In this document: positions 24,918 through 33,250 of the stretch, piece by piece
Layout of the letters: every line of letters begins with the position of its first letter
How positions within the stretch are numbered: position 1 is the first letter of the stretch
Position numbers and translations under genes: made by a program
The notes under the pieces: model-generated
Told to the model about the DNA's origin: nothing
The model's input: only the letters and a program-made list of their open reading frames with translations
The model's database searches: none
DNA from: Methanocorpusculaceae archaeon UBA456
GTDB lineage: Archaea; Halobacteriota; Methanomicrobia; Methanomicrobiales; Methanocorpusculaceae
Reading direction: 5' to 3'
DNA length: 40,025 nucleotides
Assembly (NCBI GenBank): GCA_002496395.1
Contig: DAJQ01000018.1
Location: 1 to 40,025, forward strand

Positions 24918-26218
24918 TGCACTCATGGGATCCGCGAATCGAGGAGATGCCTGGAGCAGAACTCGAAAAGATCCAGTACCGGCACTTAAAGACCCTCGTA
25001 TACCGGTTGTACAGCTTCTCGGATTTTTACCATGCCCGTATGAAGGAGGCAAAGGTTCATCCTGATGATATCAAAACACTCGCGGATATCCGGCTCCTCC
25101 CCTTCATGTACAAGAGCGACCTCCGGGACAACTATCCTGACAAGCTCTTCTGTGCGCCACAGAACGAACTCGTCCGGTACCATGTCTCATCCGGGACAAC
25201 CGGCAAGCCGACTGTTGTCGGATATACCCAGAAGGATATCGATCTCTGGACGACCTCCCTTGCCCGTGGCCTCACCTCCTGTGGGATCGGAAAGGGAGAT
25301 GTGATCCAGGTCTCCTATGGGTATGGCCTCTTCACCGGGGGGCTTGGTCTCCACTATGGTGCCGAGCGGATCGGGGCGACGGTACTTCCAACCAGTGTCG
25401 GGAACACCGAGCGGCAGATTGAGCTGATGCAGGATTTAAAAGCAACGGCAATCGCCTGCACACCATCGTATCTGATCCATATCGGCGAGGCGGCTGATCG
25501 GATGGGGGTCTCAATCCAGAAGGATACCCTGCTCAGGTCGGCAATCATCGGTGCCGAGCCATGGTCTGAGACGATGCGAACCCGGATCTACGAGACGATG
25601 GGTGTCCGCGCCTATGATATCTATGGCACGAGCGAGATCTCAGGTCCGATGTTCTCGGAATGTTCTGAGCAGAAAGGGATTCATATCTGGGGTGATATCG
25701 CAATCCCTGAGATCATTGACCCGGATACCGGTGAATCACTCCCCCCCGGCGAACATGGCGAACTTGTCATGACTGTCCTCCAGAAAGAGGCGCTCCCGAT
25801 AATCAGGTACAGGATTGGGGATCTGACACAGATTCTTGATGAACCCTGCCCCTGCGGCAGGACGCACCCACGTATCCAGCGGATCTCCGGCCGGGTTGAT
25901 GATATGCTGATCATCCGGGGCATCAATGTCTTCCCCTCAGCCGTTGAGCATGCTATCTTAAGCATACCTGAGCTATCCGGACATTTCATGATCGAGGTCG
26001 ACCGGAAGGGATCGCTTGATGATATGCTTGTCCGGGTTGAGATGGCACCGGAGGCATTATCTGATAAGATCAACGATCTCATCAACATCAAACGAAACGT
26101 TGAGCATACCTTGAAAAACGCCCTGAATGTGGCGGTACAGGTCGAGCTCTCTGAACCCGGCTCACTACCCCGGTTCGAGGGAAAAGCAAAACGTGTCATC
26201 GACAGGAGGGTATTCTGA
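24917..26218 (+). CDS. paaK: Phenylacetate--CoA ligase family protein, copy 2
   Basis: This 433-residue paralogue of the preceding gene has the same motifs: VSSGTTGKPTVVGYT, YDIYGTSEISGP, YRIGDLTQI and PRFEGKAKRVIDRR. Both copies keep the adenylation residues, so both are probably active, perhaps on different aryl acids (phenylacetate versus indole- or hydroxyphenylacetate). Its start shares one base with the copy 1 stop and its own stop again overlaps the ACT gene start as TGATG. The tandem arrangement indicates an old duplication. Confidence 0.9.
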   Translation: MHSWDPRIEEMPGAELEKIQYRHLKTLVYRLYSFSDFYHARMKEAKVHPDDIKTLADIRLLPFMYKSDLRDNYPDKLFCAPQNELVRYHVSSGTTGKPTVVGYTQKDIDLWTTSLARGLTSCGIGKGDVIQVSYGYGLFTGGLGLHYGAERIGATVLPTSVGNTERQIELMQDLKATAIACTPSYLIHIGEAADRMGVSIQKDTLLRSAIIGAEPWSETMRTRIYETMGVRAYDIYGTSEISGPMFSECSEQKGIHIWGDIAIPEIIDPDTGESLPPGEHGELVMTVLQKEALPIIRYRIGDLTQILDEPCPCGRTHPRIQRISGRVDDMLIIRGINVFPSAVEHAILSIPELSGHFMIEVDRKGSLDDMLVRVEMAPEALSDKINDLINIKRNVEHTLKNALNVAVQVELSEPGSLPRFEGKAKRVIDRRVF

Positions 26219-26649
26219 TGCAGGGAGAATATATCATCAAACAGATCTCCATCTTTTCGGAGAACAAACCGGGGCGGCTTGCGGCAATCGCAGAGGCGCT
26301 TGAGAAGAGTCATGTGAACATATTTGCCTTTTCAATTGCAGAGGCAAACAGCTTCGGGGTTGTCAGGGCACTTGTTGACAAGCCTGATGATGCCAGATCA
26401 GTCCTTGAAAAACTCGGCTTTGCAGTCCAGTTCACTGATGTGATTGCTGTTCGGATGAAGGATGAGCCGGGAGGCCTCCATGCGGTGGCACAGATCCTCG
26501 GTGATGCAGGGATTAATATCGAGTATGCCTATGCCTATTCAGGCAAAGAAGCAGCGGTGCTGATCCTGAGAGTAAGCCAGGCCGGTGAAGCAATCTCAAA
26601 GATTCAGGCTGCGGGCGGCTCCCTCCTGAGAGAGAGCGATCTCGGGTAG
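26218..26649 (+). CDS. Tandem ACT-domain regulatory protein
   Basis: The 143-residue protein consists of two ACT domains: residues about 5-65 (QISIFSENKPGRLAAIAEAL) and 70-140 (VIAVRMKDEPGGLHAVAQIL). ACT domains bind amino acids, and the N-x-PGRL and E-PGGL turns are the usual ligand sites. Coupled to two paaK genes, it likely senses an aromatic or branched-chain amino acid and adjusts ligase activity. It has no catalytic domain. It ends 2 bp before the convergent P-II-like gene. Confidence 0.85.
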   Translation: MQGEYIIKQISIFSENKPGRLAAIAEALEKSHVNIFAFSIAEANSFGVVRALVDKPDDARSVLEKLGFAVQFTDVIAVRMKDEPGGLHAVAQILGDAGINIEYAYAYSGKEAAVLILRVSQAGEAISKIQAAGGSLLRESDLG

Positions 26650-26651
26650 CT

Positions 26652-26993
26652 CTACTCCTCATCTTCTTTTGTAAACATATGGACGCGGCCGGCGACTTTG
26701 TTGAGATTGATGACAAAGGCAATTCCGCTGCCGGGTTTATCCAGTTCCGCTGCCGCTACGATCGCCTCAAGGACCGAATCGGTCTGTTCCGGACTGACGA
26801 TTGTCAGGATAATCTCCTTCTCTGGCTCGATCCTGATACCAAGCAGTGTCTGCATTTCATGAATCCCGGTACCCCTGCCAGGGATGATGGTGCCTCCTGA
26901 TGCACCAGCATTTCGGGAAGCTTCGATCACACGTTGTGACCAGCCTTTTTTGACAATTGTTACAATGAGTTCTTTACAGCCTTCACAGATCAT
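26652..26993 (-). CDS. P-II-like regulatory protein associated with DUF1538
   Basis: The 113-residue product has the beta-alpha-beta ferredoxin-like pattern of the P-II family: ELIVTIVKKGWSQRVIEASRNAG, a glycine-rich loop GASGGTIIPGRGTG, then KEIILTIVSPEQTDSVLEAIV. The glycine-rich loop sits where P-II proteins have the flexible T-loop. The canonical uridylylated tyrosine region of GlnB is not evident, so nitrogen control is not implied. It overlaps the second DUF1538 gene by 4 bp and probably gates those membrane proteins in response to a small ligand. Confidence 0.8.
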   Translation of the reverse strand: MICEGCKELIVTIVKKGWSQRVIEASRNAGASGGTIIPGRGTGIHEMQTLLGIRIEPEKEIILTIVSPEQTDSVLEAIVAAAELDKPGSGIAFVINLNKVAGRVHMFTKEDEE

Positions 26994-27724
26994 GATGATT
27001 TCACCTTTTTGATTCGGAAGTATATCCCAAGTATAAGCACGGAGAGGATCGGGGCAAGTGCGATTAACGCGATCAACCCAAATCCGTCGATGATCGGATC
27101 CCGCCCTTCTATTCCTGCTGCAACACCCACAGCAAGGGCCATTAAGAAGGTGACCGCCATCGGCCCTGTTGCAACACCTCCTGAGTCAAAGGCGATTGCA
27201 ACAAAGTCCCGATCCGAGAGCCAGAGGAGGATGATGGCGATAAGGTACCCGATAATAATGAGGGGAAGGAACGAGAACCCGATGACGATCCGTGCCATGC
27301 CGAGTGCAACGGCGATCCCAACACCGATTGAGAGTGTATAGAGGATCAGTGTCCTCCTGATAAATCCGCTTGAGGATTGTTCAACCTGGTTGCTGAGGAT
27401 ACGGACTGCAGGTTCTGCATAGGTTGCCAGCATGCCGAGGAAGAATCCAAATGGAATGAGTATCCAGGGTTTGCCAATCGCGGTGAAGAATGATCCTATC
27501 GCATCTCCTGCCGGGATGAATGCGATATGGACTCCCTGAAGAAAGAGGATCATCCCGATAAGGGTGAAGAAGATCCCTTTGAAGAGGTTGATCACATGCC
27601 CCATCGGGAGTTTAAGGTACGTCACCTGAAAGAGAATGAAGAAGATGGAGAGTGGGATGAGTGCGATGACTGCATCCTGCATGACTGCGGCAATACCGTT
27701 GAATATGACGAGTTCGGCTATCAT
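26990..27724 (-). CDS. DUF1538 membrane protein, second half
   Basis: The 244-residue product has about seven hydrophobic segments and the DUF1538 hallmarks: GMLATYAEPAVRILSNQVEQ and FDSGGVATGPMAVTFLMALAVGVA. In many bacteria two DUF1538 units are fused in one chain; here they are separate genes with a 4-bp overlap. The function is not established; channel or transporter is inferred from topology and from the coupled P-II-like gene. Motif AEPxVRxL appears in both subunits. Confidence 0.85.
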   Translation of the reverse strand: MIAELVIFNGIAAVMQDAVIALIPLSIFFILFQVTYLKLPMGHVINLFKGIFFTLIGMILFLQGVHIAFIPAGDAIGSFFTAIGKPWILIPFGFFLGMLATYAEPAVRILSNQVEQSSSGFIRRTLILYTLSIGVGIAVALGMARIVIGFSFLPLIIIGYLIAIILLWLSDRDFVAIAFDSGGVATGPMAVTFLMALAVGVAAGIEGRDPIIDGFGLIALIALAPILSVLILGIYFRIKKVKSS

Positions 27725-28413
27725 ATCAGGATCCCAAGGAGCATAATGCCGATGATCGGCCCGATTGACGCAAGCCCGATCAAACCGAATCCGTCTGTCA
27801 GTGCTGATCTACCGGCAAGAACCGAGCTCAGGCCTATTCCAAGAGCGAGGATGAAGGGGACCGTGAGCGGCCCCGTTGTCACCCCTCCCGCATCATAGGC
27901 GATCTGCAGGTAGTCTGCCGGGGTAAAAATTGCCAGAAGGATCACAAGCAGATATCCTCCGGTAAAGAGCCAGGTGATAGGAACCCCGACGACGATCCTG
28001 AGCATTGCAAGTGCGACGAAGATCCCAACACCTGCTGCTATTGAGATGATCATCGGATCGCGCGGGATTCCGCCGTTTGAGACAATCTCGACCATATTGG
28101 TCAGCACCCGGACATCCGGCTCTGCAACCGTTGCAAGGAACCCAAAGAGGAATGCAACACAGATGACCAGATAGATGGATCCATGTTTTGGGAGATCGGA
28201 TCCGATCGCTTCACCCATCGGAAGAAGACCATTATTCACCCCAATCAGGAAGAGCGTAATGCCGGCAGTGAGCATGATGACTCCCAGGCAATAGTTGACC
28301 AGATCTGATACCGGTGAACTGGTGAAGAGAGCGAGGACTATCAGAACGATCAGGGCAATGGGTGCCACAGCCTGAATGACCTCTTGTAATGTTTCACGCC
28401 CTTCACTCAACAT
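27721..28413 (-). CDS. DUF1538 membrane protein, first half
   Basis: The 230-residue product is a polytopic membrane protein related to its downstream neighbour: FLATVAEPDVRVLTNMVE and YDAGGVTTGPLTVPFILALGIG match the same motifs. It starts with a cytosolic MLSEGRETLQEVIQAVAP. It heads the three-gene unit DUF1538-DUF1538-P-II-like. The upstream gap of 153 bp contains its promoter and the terminator of the opposite-side neighbour. Confidence 0.85.
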   Translation of the reverse strand: MLSEGRETLQEVIQAVAPIALIVLIVLALFTSSPVSDLVNYCLGVIMLTAGITLFLIGVNNGLLPMGEAIGSDLPKHGSIYLVICVAFLFGFLATVAEPDVRVLTNMVEIVSNGGIPRDPMIISIAAGVGIFVALAMLRIVVGVPITWLFTGGYLLVILLAIFTPADYLQIAYDAGGVTTGPLTVPFILALGIGLSSVLAGRSALTDGFGLIGLASIGPIIGIMLLGILI

Positions 28414-28528
28414 TCCTGCATCATCCTGTTTGTTTCTTCAGGAATCATCCTGGAACCGGATGCCAGCCATCGAATGTATCGGAAAAAATCTGCATCCGGG
28501 TATGGATGTATATTCATCCTGAAATCGT

Positions 28529-28534
28529 AAAAAA
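28529..28534 (-). terminator. T-tract after the Hps-RraA gene
   Basis: On the minus strand six T residues lie about 33 bases after the stop of the hexulose-phosphate synthase fusion gene. No strong hairpin precedes them, as is usual for archaeal terminators. The 153-bp gap (28414-28566) holds nothing else I can identify except the DUF1538 promoter. Confidence 0.4.
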
Positions 28535-28566
28535 CAGGTGGTTGTCGGGTGTCTGAGGAGGATGAT

Positions 28567-29874
28567 CTACTGCTTCTCCCACCTGAGCAGATCCATTACA
28601 ACCGAAAGGGTCGATCCCCTGCGGATCTCTTCGCGGATCCGCTCTTCGGTTTTAAAAACCTCAACAGCGCGGCGGCTGATCTCATAGGCATGATCCTTTG
28701 GTATGACAACAATACCGCTTGCATCTCCTATGATCCAGTCCCCCGGCCGCACCCTCTGTCCACAGCACTGTATCTCAGGATTGATCTCCCCAAACCCTTT
28801 CGGTTCACCGGCATTCGGGACTGCTGCTGTTGCATAGACTGGAATCGTCATTTCGAGGATATCGTCAAGGTCCCGGACTGCTCCGTCAATGATGACGCCA
28901 GCGACACCCTTGTTCTGGCAGGAAAGTGTGGCGAGCTCTCCCCATGGGGCGATGGTTCTGTCACGGCTGTTGTTGATCACGATCACATCCCCTGGCCGTG
29001 CATGATCAATCGCCTCAACCGGCTTTGCCCAGTCCCCGGCAAAGGTCTGGACGGTGACTGCCTGTCCGACCATCTTCCCATCACCTGTATATCGTGTGAG
29101 CCCGTTCATTGCACCTTTCCGGTGCATCGCATCCGAGACATTTGAGGATGAGACGCGGGTGAGCATCCGACGGATCTCCTCATTCCGATCGAGTCTCTGG
29201 ATGGTGGATTTCACCGGTGCATCGATTGCGGATCGGATCGTTCGTGTCGAGTCGGTTACATCACCGGATCTGATGATTGCTCCACCGATGATGACAATTG
29301 CCGCCCCATGTGCAACTGCCTGCGCCGCCCGCGCTGCATCCAGCCCTCCGGCAGCGGCAATGGGGATGGAGACTGCTCCGGTAAGCTGTTCAAGGAGTTC
29401 GAGAGAATCCTTTCCGATCATCTGCTGATCGATTCCAACATGGGCATTGATGATGTGCACCCCCATCTCTTCGAGTTCACGGGCGCGGGTCACGGGATCT
29501 GTGACATTCATCATATCCCCCATCAGCCGCACCCCATAGAGATCTGCTGCCTTCACTGCCTCCCTGATGACGGCATCATCGGATTCGGCCAGAATGCAGA
29601 CGATCCCTGCGCCGGCTTTTGCCGCCATCTCAACTTCAAGCGCCCCGGTATCGCTGATCTTCATATCGGCAACGATGGTGGTGTCCGGATGATGTTTCCG
29701 TATCTCCCGGATAGCAGCCATCCCTTCGCTCTTGATGAGCGGGGTTCCGATCTCGATCCAGTCGGCTCCACCGGCCATTGTTTCGTCAGCAATCGCAAAG
29801 GCGCGGCTGAGATCGAGGATGTCGAGTGCAACCTGAAGAATCGGAGCATTCATGAGATATACTGGGGTCTTCAT
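28567..29874 (-). CDS. 3-hexulose-6-phosphate synthase fused to an RraA-like domain
   Basis: The 435-residue protein has two domains. Residues about 8-220 form an Hps barrel (PILQVALDILDLSRA, IVADMKISDTGALE at 67-80, AAAGGLDAA), which condenses formaldehyde with ribulose 5-phosphate; methanogens run this backwards to make pentose phosphates. Residues about 240-405 are RraA-like, with GELATLSCQNKGVAGVIIDG and R334/D335 in AVRDLDD, as in HMG/CHA aldolases and oxaloacetate decarboxylases. The true role of the RraA part here is unknown; RNase regulation is unlikely in archaea. The start may be M8, whose N terminus matches Hps better, but M1 was kept because the frame is open. Confidence 0.88.
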   Translation of the reverse strand: MKTPVYLMNAPILQVALDILDLSRAFAIADETMAGGADWIEIGTPLIKSEGMAAIREIRKHHPDTTIVADMKISDTGALEVEMAAKAGAGIVCILAESDDAVIREAVKAADLYGVRLMGDMMNVTDPVTRARELEEMGVHIINAHVGIDQQMIGKDSLELLEQLTGAVSIPIAAAGGLDAARAAQAVAHGAAIVIIGGAIIRSGDVTDSTRTIRSAIDAPVKSTIQRLDRNEEIRRMLTRVSSSNVSDAMHRKGAMNGLTRYTGDGKMVGQAVTVQTFAGDWAKPVEAIDHARPGDVIVINNSRDRTIAPWGELATLSCQNKGVAGVIIDGAVRDLDDILEMTIPVYATAAVPNAGEPKGFGEINPEIQCCGQRVRPGDWIIGDASGIVVIPKDHAYEISRRAVEVFKTEERIREEIRRGSTLSVVMDLLRWEKQ

Positions 29875-29914
29875 CCAGCATAAAAGCTGTTTTCAAAAAA
29901 GGGTTTGGATCTGA

Positions 29915-30448
29915 TCACTCGGATCCAAAGCGGTCTGTGAACGTGATATCAGAGAGGTTCTTCTTCTTTGCGAGGACGAAGCCTTCTGTCTCTGCCTCAC
30001 CTGCTGCTATCAGCGAGATGAGCTTGTATTGTTCCGGAACGCCGAGAAGTTTTCGGATCGGTTCTGCATACTCTTTTCCCTCTCCTGCCACCCAGCAGGA
30101 TCCAATCCCATACCCTGTTAAGGCAATGAGGATGTTTTCGGTTGCCGCACAGCAGTCCTCAACCACATACTGCTGGTCCCGCTCGCCAAAGACGGCAAAG
30201 CAGACGGGTGCCTCGGCAATAAACTTACCATGGGTGGTGAGGTTTGCAATCTCCTCCCTGAGTGCTTTGTCTTTGATTGTTCCAAAGATCCATGGCTGGA
30301 TATTCTTTGCCGATGGAGCAGACTTTGCACATTCAAGGACCTTCCGGATGATATCATCCGGAATGGGGGTGTCTTTGAAATGCCTGATGCTGTGCCGTGC
30401 CTGGATGATAGTAACGCCGAAGTTGGCGATGTTTTTATTCTGGATCAT
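29915..30448 (-). CDS. Nitroreductase-family flavoprotein
   Basis: The 177-residue product has the family's FMN-binding start (IIQARHSIRHF), SAPSAKNIQPW, and GSCWVAG toward the C terminus. Such enzymes are homodimeric NAD(P)H-dependent flavoproteins with varied substrates; in strict anaerobes some reduce quinones, flavins or corrinoids. The short form without a long insertion gives no clear substrate. It is in tandem with the Hps fusion (40 bp) and the DUF3821 gene (26 bp). Confidence 0.85.
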   Translation of the reverse strand: MIQNKNIANFGVTIIQARHSIRHFKDTPIPDDIIRKVLECAKSAPSAKNIQPWIFGTIKDKALREEIANLTTHGKFIAEAPVCFAVFGERDQQYVVEDCCAATENILIALTGYGIGSCWVAGEGKEYAEPIRKLLGVPEQYKLISLIAAGEAETEGFVLAKKKNLSDITFTDRFGSE

Positions 30449-30474
30449 AGTAGATCAGAGTGCTTTTCTCAGGG

Positions 30475-31449
30475 TTATTTGTTACGCAGCCTGAGGTGGG
30501 TGATCACCGCAAGTGCACCAAGTGATGTTGCCAGGGCAAGGGGGGCTGCGGTTGGTTCTGGAATGGGTGTGGCGGCTGGCTCCTGTGTTGCAACAGGTGT
30601 TGGATCGGGTGTTGGTGTTGCCACGGTCGGAGACGGTGTTGCAACAATTGTTGGCTTTGGTGTCGGGGCGGGTGTCTGCGTCGGTGCTGGTGTCGTGGTT
30701 GTCGTTCTGGAGAGTGAAATCGTCTCGCTGCGGGGGGTGATTGTTTTGCCAACGACATTGTAGTTATCGTTCATGTTGTTGGCATTGCAGAAGGCATAGA
30801 ACTCATAGATCCCGCGTGAATAGCCGGACTCCGGGTACCAGACTGCTCCCGTCAGGAATGGTGAGTTGCCGACAGTGAAGAGGAGAGGTGTTAATACGCC
30901 TGCCTTGTTGACTAATGACGAATATTCAATACCGCCCTGTTCAGTGACCCGGATCTCAACAGGTGCCCCGGTTACTCCGGCTCTCTGTGCCATTGCATCA
31001 AGGTTAGTTGTTATCCGAAACTGCAGTTCGAAATCCATCGGCACCCAGAGCCCTGTTCTGTCGATAACGCCATAGTCAAGATCATACACCCTCACTTCAA
31101 GATACGGGTCTGAGACAGTGAAGGCAGGGTTGCCGGTTCCGATATTGTACCAGGTACCGGTTCTTCCCTGAAATGCCCCGGGTGATACAAAGAACGAGGT
31201 TGCATCACTGATGATCATGGTTTCTGTCGGGCTGCCTGTGGCAGGTGATGAGCCGGGTGCAAACCATCCTATCGTATCTCCATCTGCAATGCCACATGCA
31301 GTAATGTCGAGCCCCTCTTCACCGATAAATACCGTGCCGCCTGCTGGTATATCAGATATGGCGGCTTGTACCGGGGTGATGAAGAGGAGGGCGAGAATGA
31401 CGATACACCCGATATGGGCGATCCCTCTCAGTACTTCTCTCTGTGTCAT
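30475..31449 (-). CDS. DUF3821 surface protein
   Basis: The 324-residue product has an N-terminal signal peptide (IGCIVILALLFITPVQA), a DUF3821 domain (about 35-240) with GGTVFIGEEGLDITAC, PGAFQGRTGTWYN and VRVYDLDYGVIDRTG, a Thr/Pro-rich linker at 249-303, and a C-terminal helix followed by RLRNK. This is the architecture of methanogen cell-surface proteins with an O-glycosylated stalk and a membrane anchor, possibly archaeosortase processed, although no PGF motif is present. Function is unknown; S-layer association is inferred. Confidence 0.85.
   Translation of the reverse strand: MTQREVLRGIAHIGCIVILALLFITPVQAAISDIPAGGTVFIGEEGLDITACGIADGDTIGWFAPGSSPATGSPTETMIISDATSFFVSPGAFQGRTGTWYNIGTGNPAFTVSDPYLEVRVYDLDYGVIDRTGLWVPMDFELQFRITTNLDAMAQRAGVTGAPVEIRVTEQGGIEYSSLVNKAGVLTPLLFTVGNSPFLTGAVWYPESGYSRGIYEFYAFCNANNMNDNYNVVGKTITPRSETISLSRTTTTTPAPTQTPAPTPKPTIVATPSPTVATPTPDPTPVATQEPAATPIPEPTAAPLALATSLGALAVITHLRLRNK
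30541..30705 (-). repeat. Low-complexity Thr/Pro-rich stalk coding repeat
   Basis: These codons encode residues 249-303 of the DUF3821 protein, made of imperfect TPxPT units such as TPAPTQTPAPTPKP and VATPSPTVATPTPDP. On the plus strand it reads as GGTGTTG-rich repeats. Such tracts expand and contract easily and commonly carry glycans. Confidence 0.75.
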
Positions 31450-31509
31450 ATCCGATCAATGGAGTCTTCTGACTCTTGATTGTTTCTAAGGTGGGGGTGT
31501 TGGGTCTCT

Positions 31510-32715
31510 TTAGAAAAGGCCCGAAATGGTCGACCAGATGTTCGAGAAACCCTCTGTAATCAGCACCGTCGGATCAATCCCAAGCAGCGGGAAGATGAAG
31601 ATGAAATAGAGGAATGTCCCAAGCGTGCTCCCGACATTTGCAAGTGCTGCAACGAGTACAACCCGGAAGAGCGGAATGCTACCCATCTCAGAGATGCTCT
31701 CTGCCTTGCTGATGGCTTTGAAGTCGGATACTGCGGGCTTCCTGATCTTCGCCTCGACAATTGCGGCAAACCATCCCGCAGCAAGCAGCGGGTTGAGCGA
31801 GGTGAGCCATGCAGCTGAGAAGGCGACTGCGGCAGAGAGGGGATGTCCCCGTGCAAGGAGGGTGCCAAGTGCTGCCAGTGTCCCATTGATGACAACCCAC
31901 CAGGCAAATGCAGTGATCAGCACCTCGTACCCGACACCTGAGAAGAGGATTGCAGTGATGAGGGAGAGGAAGAGGACGAGCACGGCAATACCAATAATCT
32001 TTCCCCAGGGGCGGCGGTGGATCTCAGCTATGAGCGACTGTCGTGAGGGAAGGGTCTCCGGATCGCTCAGATATCTGGTAACGCCACCGAGATGCCCTGC
32101 ACCGATTACCGCAAGAACCCGCTCCTCTCCCCTGAGGAGTGGAATAAGGCTTTGTGCGAGATAGGCATCGCGCTCATCAATCAGGGCTTTTGCTCCGTTT
32201 GGAGAGAATCTCCGGAACTCTTCAAGCGCGAGGGTGACCATATCCTGGTCTGTCAATGCATCGATATCCAGCTGTTCTCCTGCAACTCCTGTGACAGAGA
32301 TGGCGAGTGCATAGATCATCCTGAACTTTTCACGGAGAGTCATCCCGCTCCAGAAGCGGGAGAGGGTGATCCTGATATCCCGATCGATGAGGGCGACCCT
32401 GACTCCCTTCTCCTCAGCAAGCCTGATCGCCTCTTTCATCTCGGCACCTGGTTCAATACCGACATTCATCCCGATCTTTCTCTGGACATAGGCAAGAACC
32501 CACTGGATGAGCATCTGGGTCATATTTCCCGATTGAAGGATATCGGAAATTTTTGGTTCCTGAACCTCATTCTCCTGCTGTTTTAATGCTGCATACCGTG
32601 GCGCATCAAGTTCAACAGCAATGATATCGGGTTCGAACTCAGCGATGGCTGCAGTTACCTCATCGATACTCTTCTGCGAAACATGTGCAGTTCCAACAAT
32701 CCTGAGTTCACCCAT
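31510..32715 (-). CDS. TraB/PrgY-family membrane protein
   Basis: The N-terminal about 230 residues form the TraB domain with GTAHVS near residue 8, a VELDAPR motif, and IGAGHLGG. Several hydrophobic segments follow (ILFSGVGYEVLITAFAWWVV, LAALGTLLARG, LVAALANVGSTLGTFLYFIF). Relatives include Enterococcus PrgY/TraB, thought to degrade or sequester peptide pheromones, and related Tiki/GumN proteases; the conserved His and Glu suggest a metalloprotease. The ATG at 32715, giving 401 residues, was chosen because GGAG lies five bases upstream; a longer frame to 32793 overlaps the upstream gene. It overlaps the YkgJ gene by 8 bp. The substrate in methanogens is unknown. Confidence 0.85.
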   Translation of the reverse strand: MGELRIVGTAHVSQKSIDEVTAAIAEFEPDIIAVELDAPRYAALKQQENEVQEPKISDILQSGNMTQMLIQWVLAYVQRKIGMNVGIEPGAEMKEAIRLAEEKGVRVALIDRDIRITLSRFWSGMTLREKFRMIYALAISVTGVAGEQLDIDALTDQDMVTLALEEFRRFSPNGAKALIDERDAYLAQSLIPLLRGEERVLAVIGAGHLGGVTRYLSDPETLPSRQSLIAEIHRRPWGKIIGIAVLVLFLSLITAILFSGVGYEVLITAFAWWVVINGTLAALGTLLARGHPLSAAVAFSAAWLTSLNPLLAAGWFAAIVEAKIRKPAVSDFKAISKAESISEMGSIPLFRVVLVAALANVGSTLGTFLYFIFIFPLLGIDPTVLITEGFSNIWSTISGLF

Positions 32716-33250
32716 GAATACTCCACATTCCTCTGCTGTCAAAGACAACAGTCTTTCCCATGGGGATCGTGTGTGATGAGAAGACCTCTTCAACAGCGAT
32801 CTCTTCCTCCTCTTCTGCCTCCTGCCTCTTCAGAAGGCAGGCGGTGAGTGCATCTGCCTCTTCCGGGGTGATCGCCTCTCCAACTCCCGGACATTCGGAG
32901 ATTATTATCGAATCGCCGTCAAGTGCAAACGGGTATGTCCGGCAGATCCAGGGGCGCGCCGAATAGATGGTACACCGTCCATCTTCAGCGAGAAAGATAC
33001 ACTTCCCATCCTCATTCTTCAGGCACCATTCGAAGGTGAATCGCCTGCCCTCATCTGATTCGATGTATTCGGGGTATGGAACCACAATTTTGCTCCTCTC
33101 CAGTCCGGTAGCTTCGATGATCCGGTCGATCTCGGGAGGCGAGACGATGACACAGCTTGCCTTCTCTTCGCCTCGGCAGCACGCCCCGCATTGCTGGCAC
33201 TGAAACCCGATCTTCCTGATCTCGCGGCTGATGGCTTCTATTCTGTGCAT
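32708..33250 (-). CDS. YkgJ-family cysteine-cluster protein
   Basis: The 180-residue protein has CxxCGxCC (C18, C21, C24, C25 in CQQCGACCRG), then GKCIFLAEDGRCTIY and RPWICRTYPF, the conserved cysteine set of the YkgJ (UPF0153) family, thought to bind zinc or an iron-sulfur cluster. A longer frame starts at 33313 but its first part lies over the conserved C terminus of guaA, so the ATG at 33250 with AGCAGGAT just upstream was preferred. It overlaps guaA by 13 bp and the TraB gene by 8 bp. Biochemical function is unknown. Confidence 0.82.
   Translation of the reverse strand: MHRIEAISREIRKIGFQCQQCGACCRGEEKASCVIVSPPEIDRIIEATGLERSKIVVPYPEYIESDEGRRFTFEWCLKNEDGKCIFLAEDGRCTIYSARPWICRTYPFALDGDSIIISECPGVGEAITPEEADALTACLLKRQEAEEEEEIAVEEVFSSHTIPMGKTVVFDSRGMWSIHG

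Noticed and set aside
30230..30763. 177-codon plus-strand frame with Gly/Val-rich repeats
   Set aside because: It is the antisense of the Thr/Pro stalk of the DUF3821 protein.
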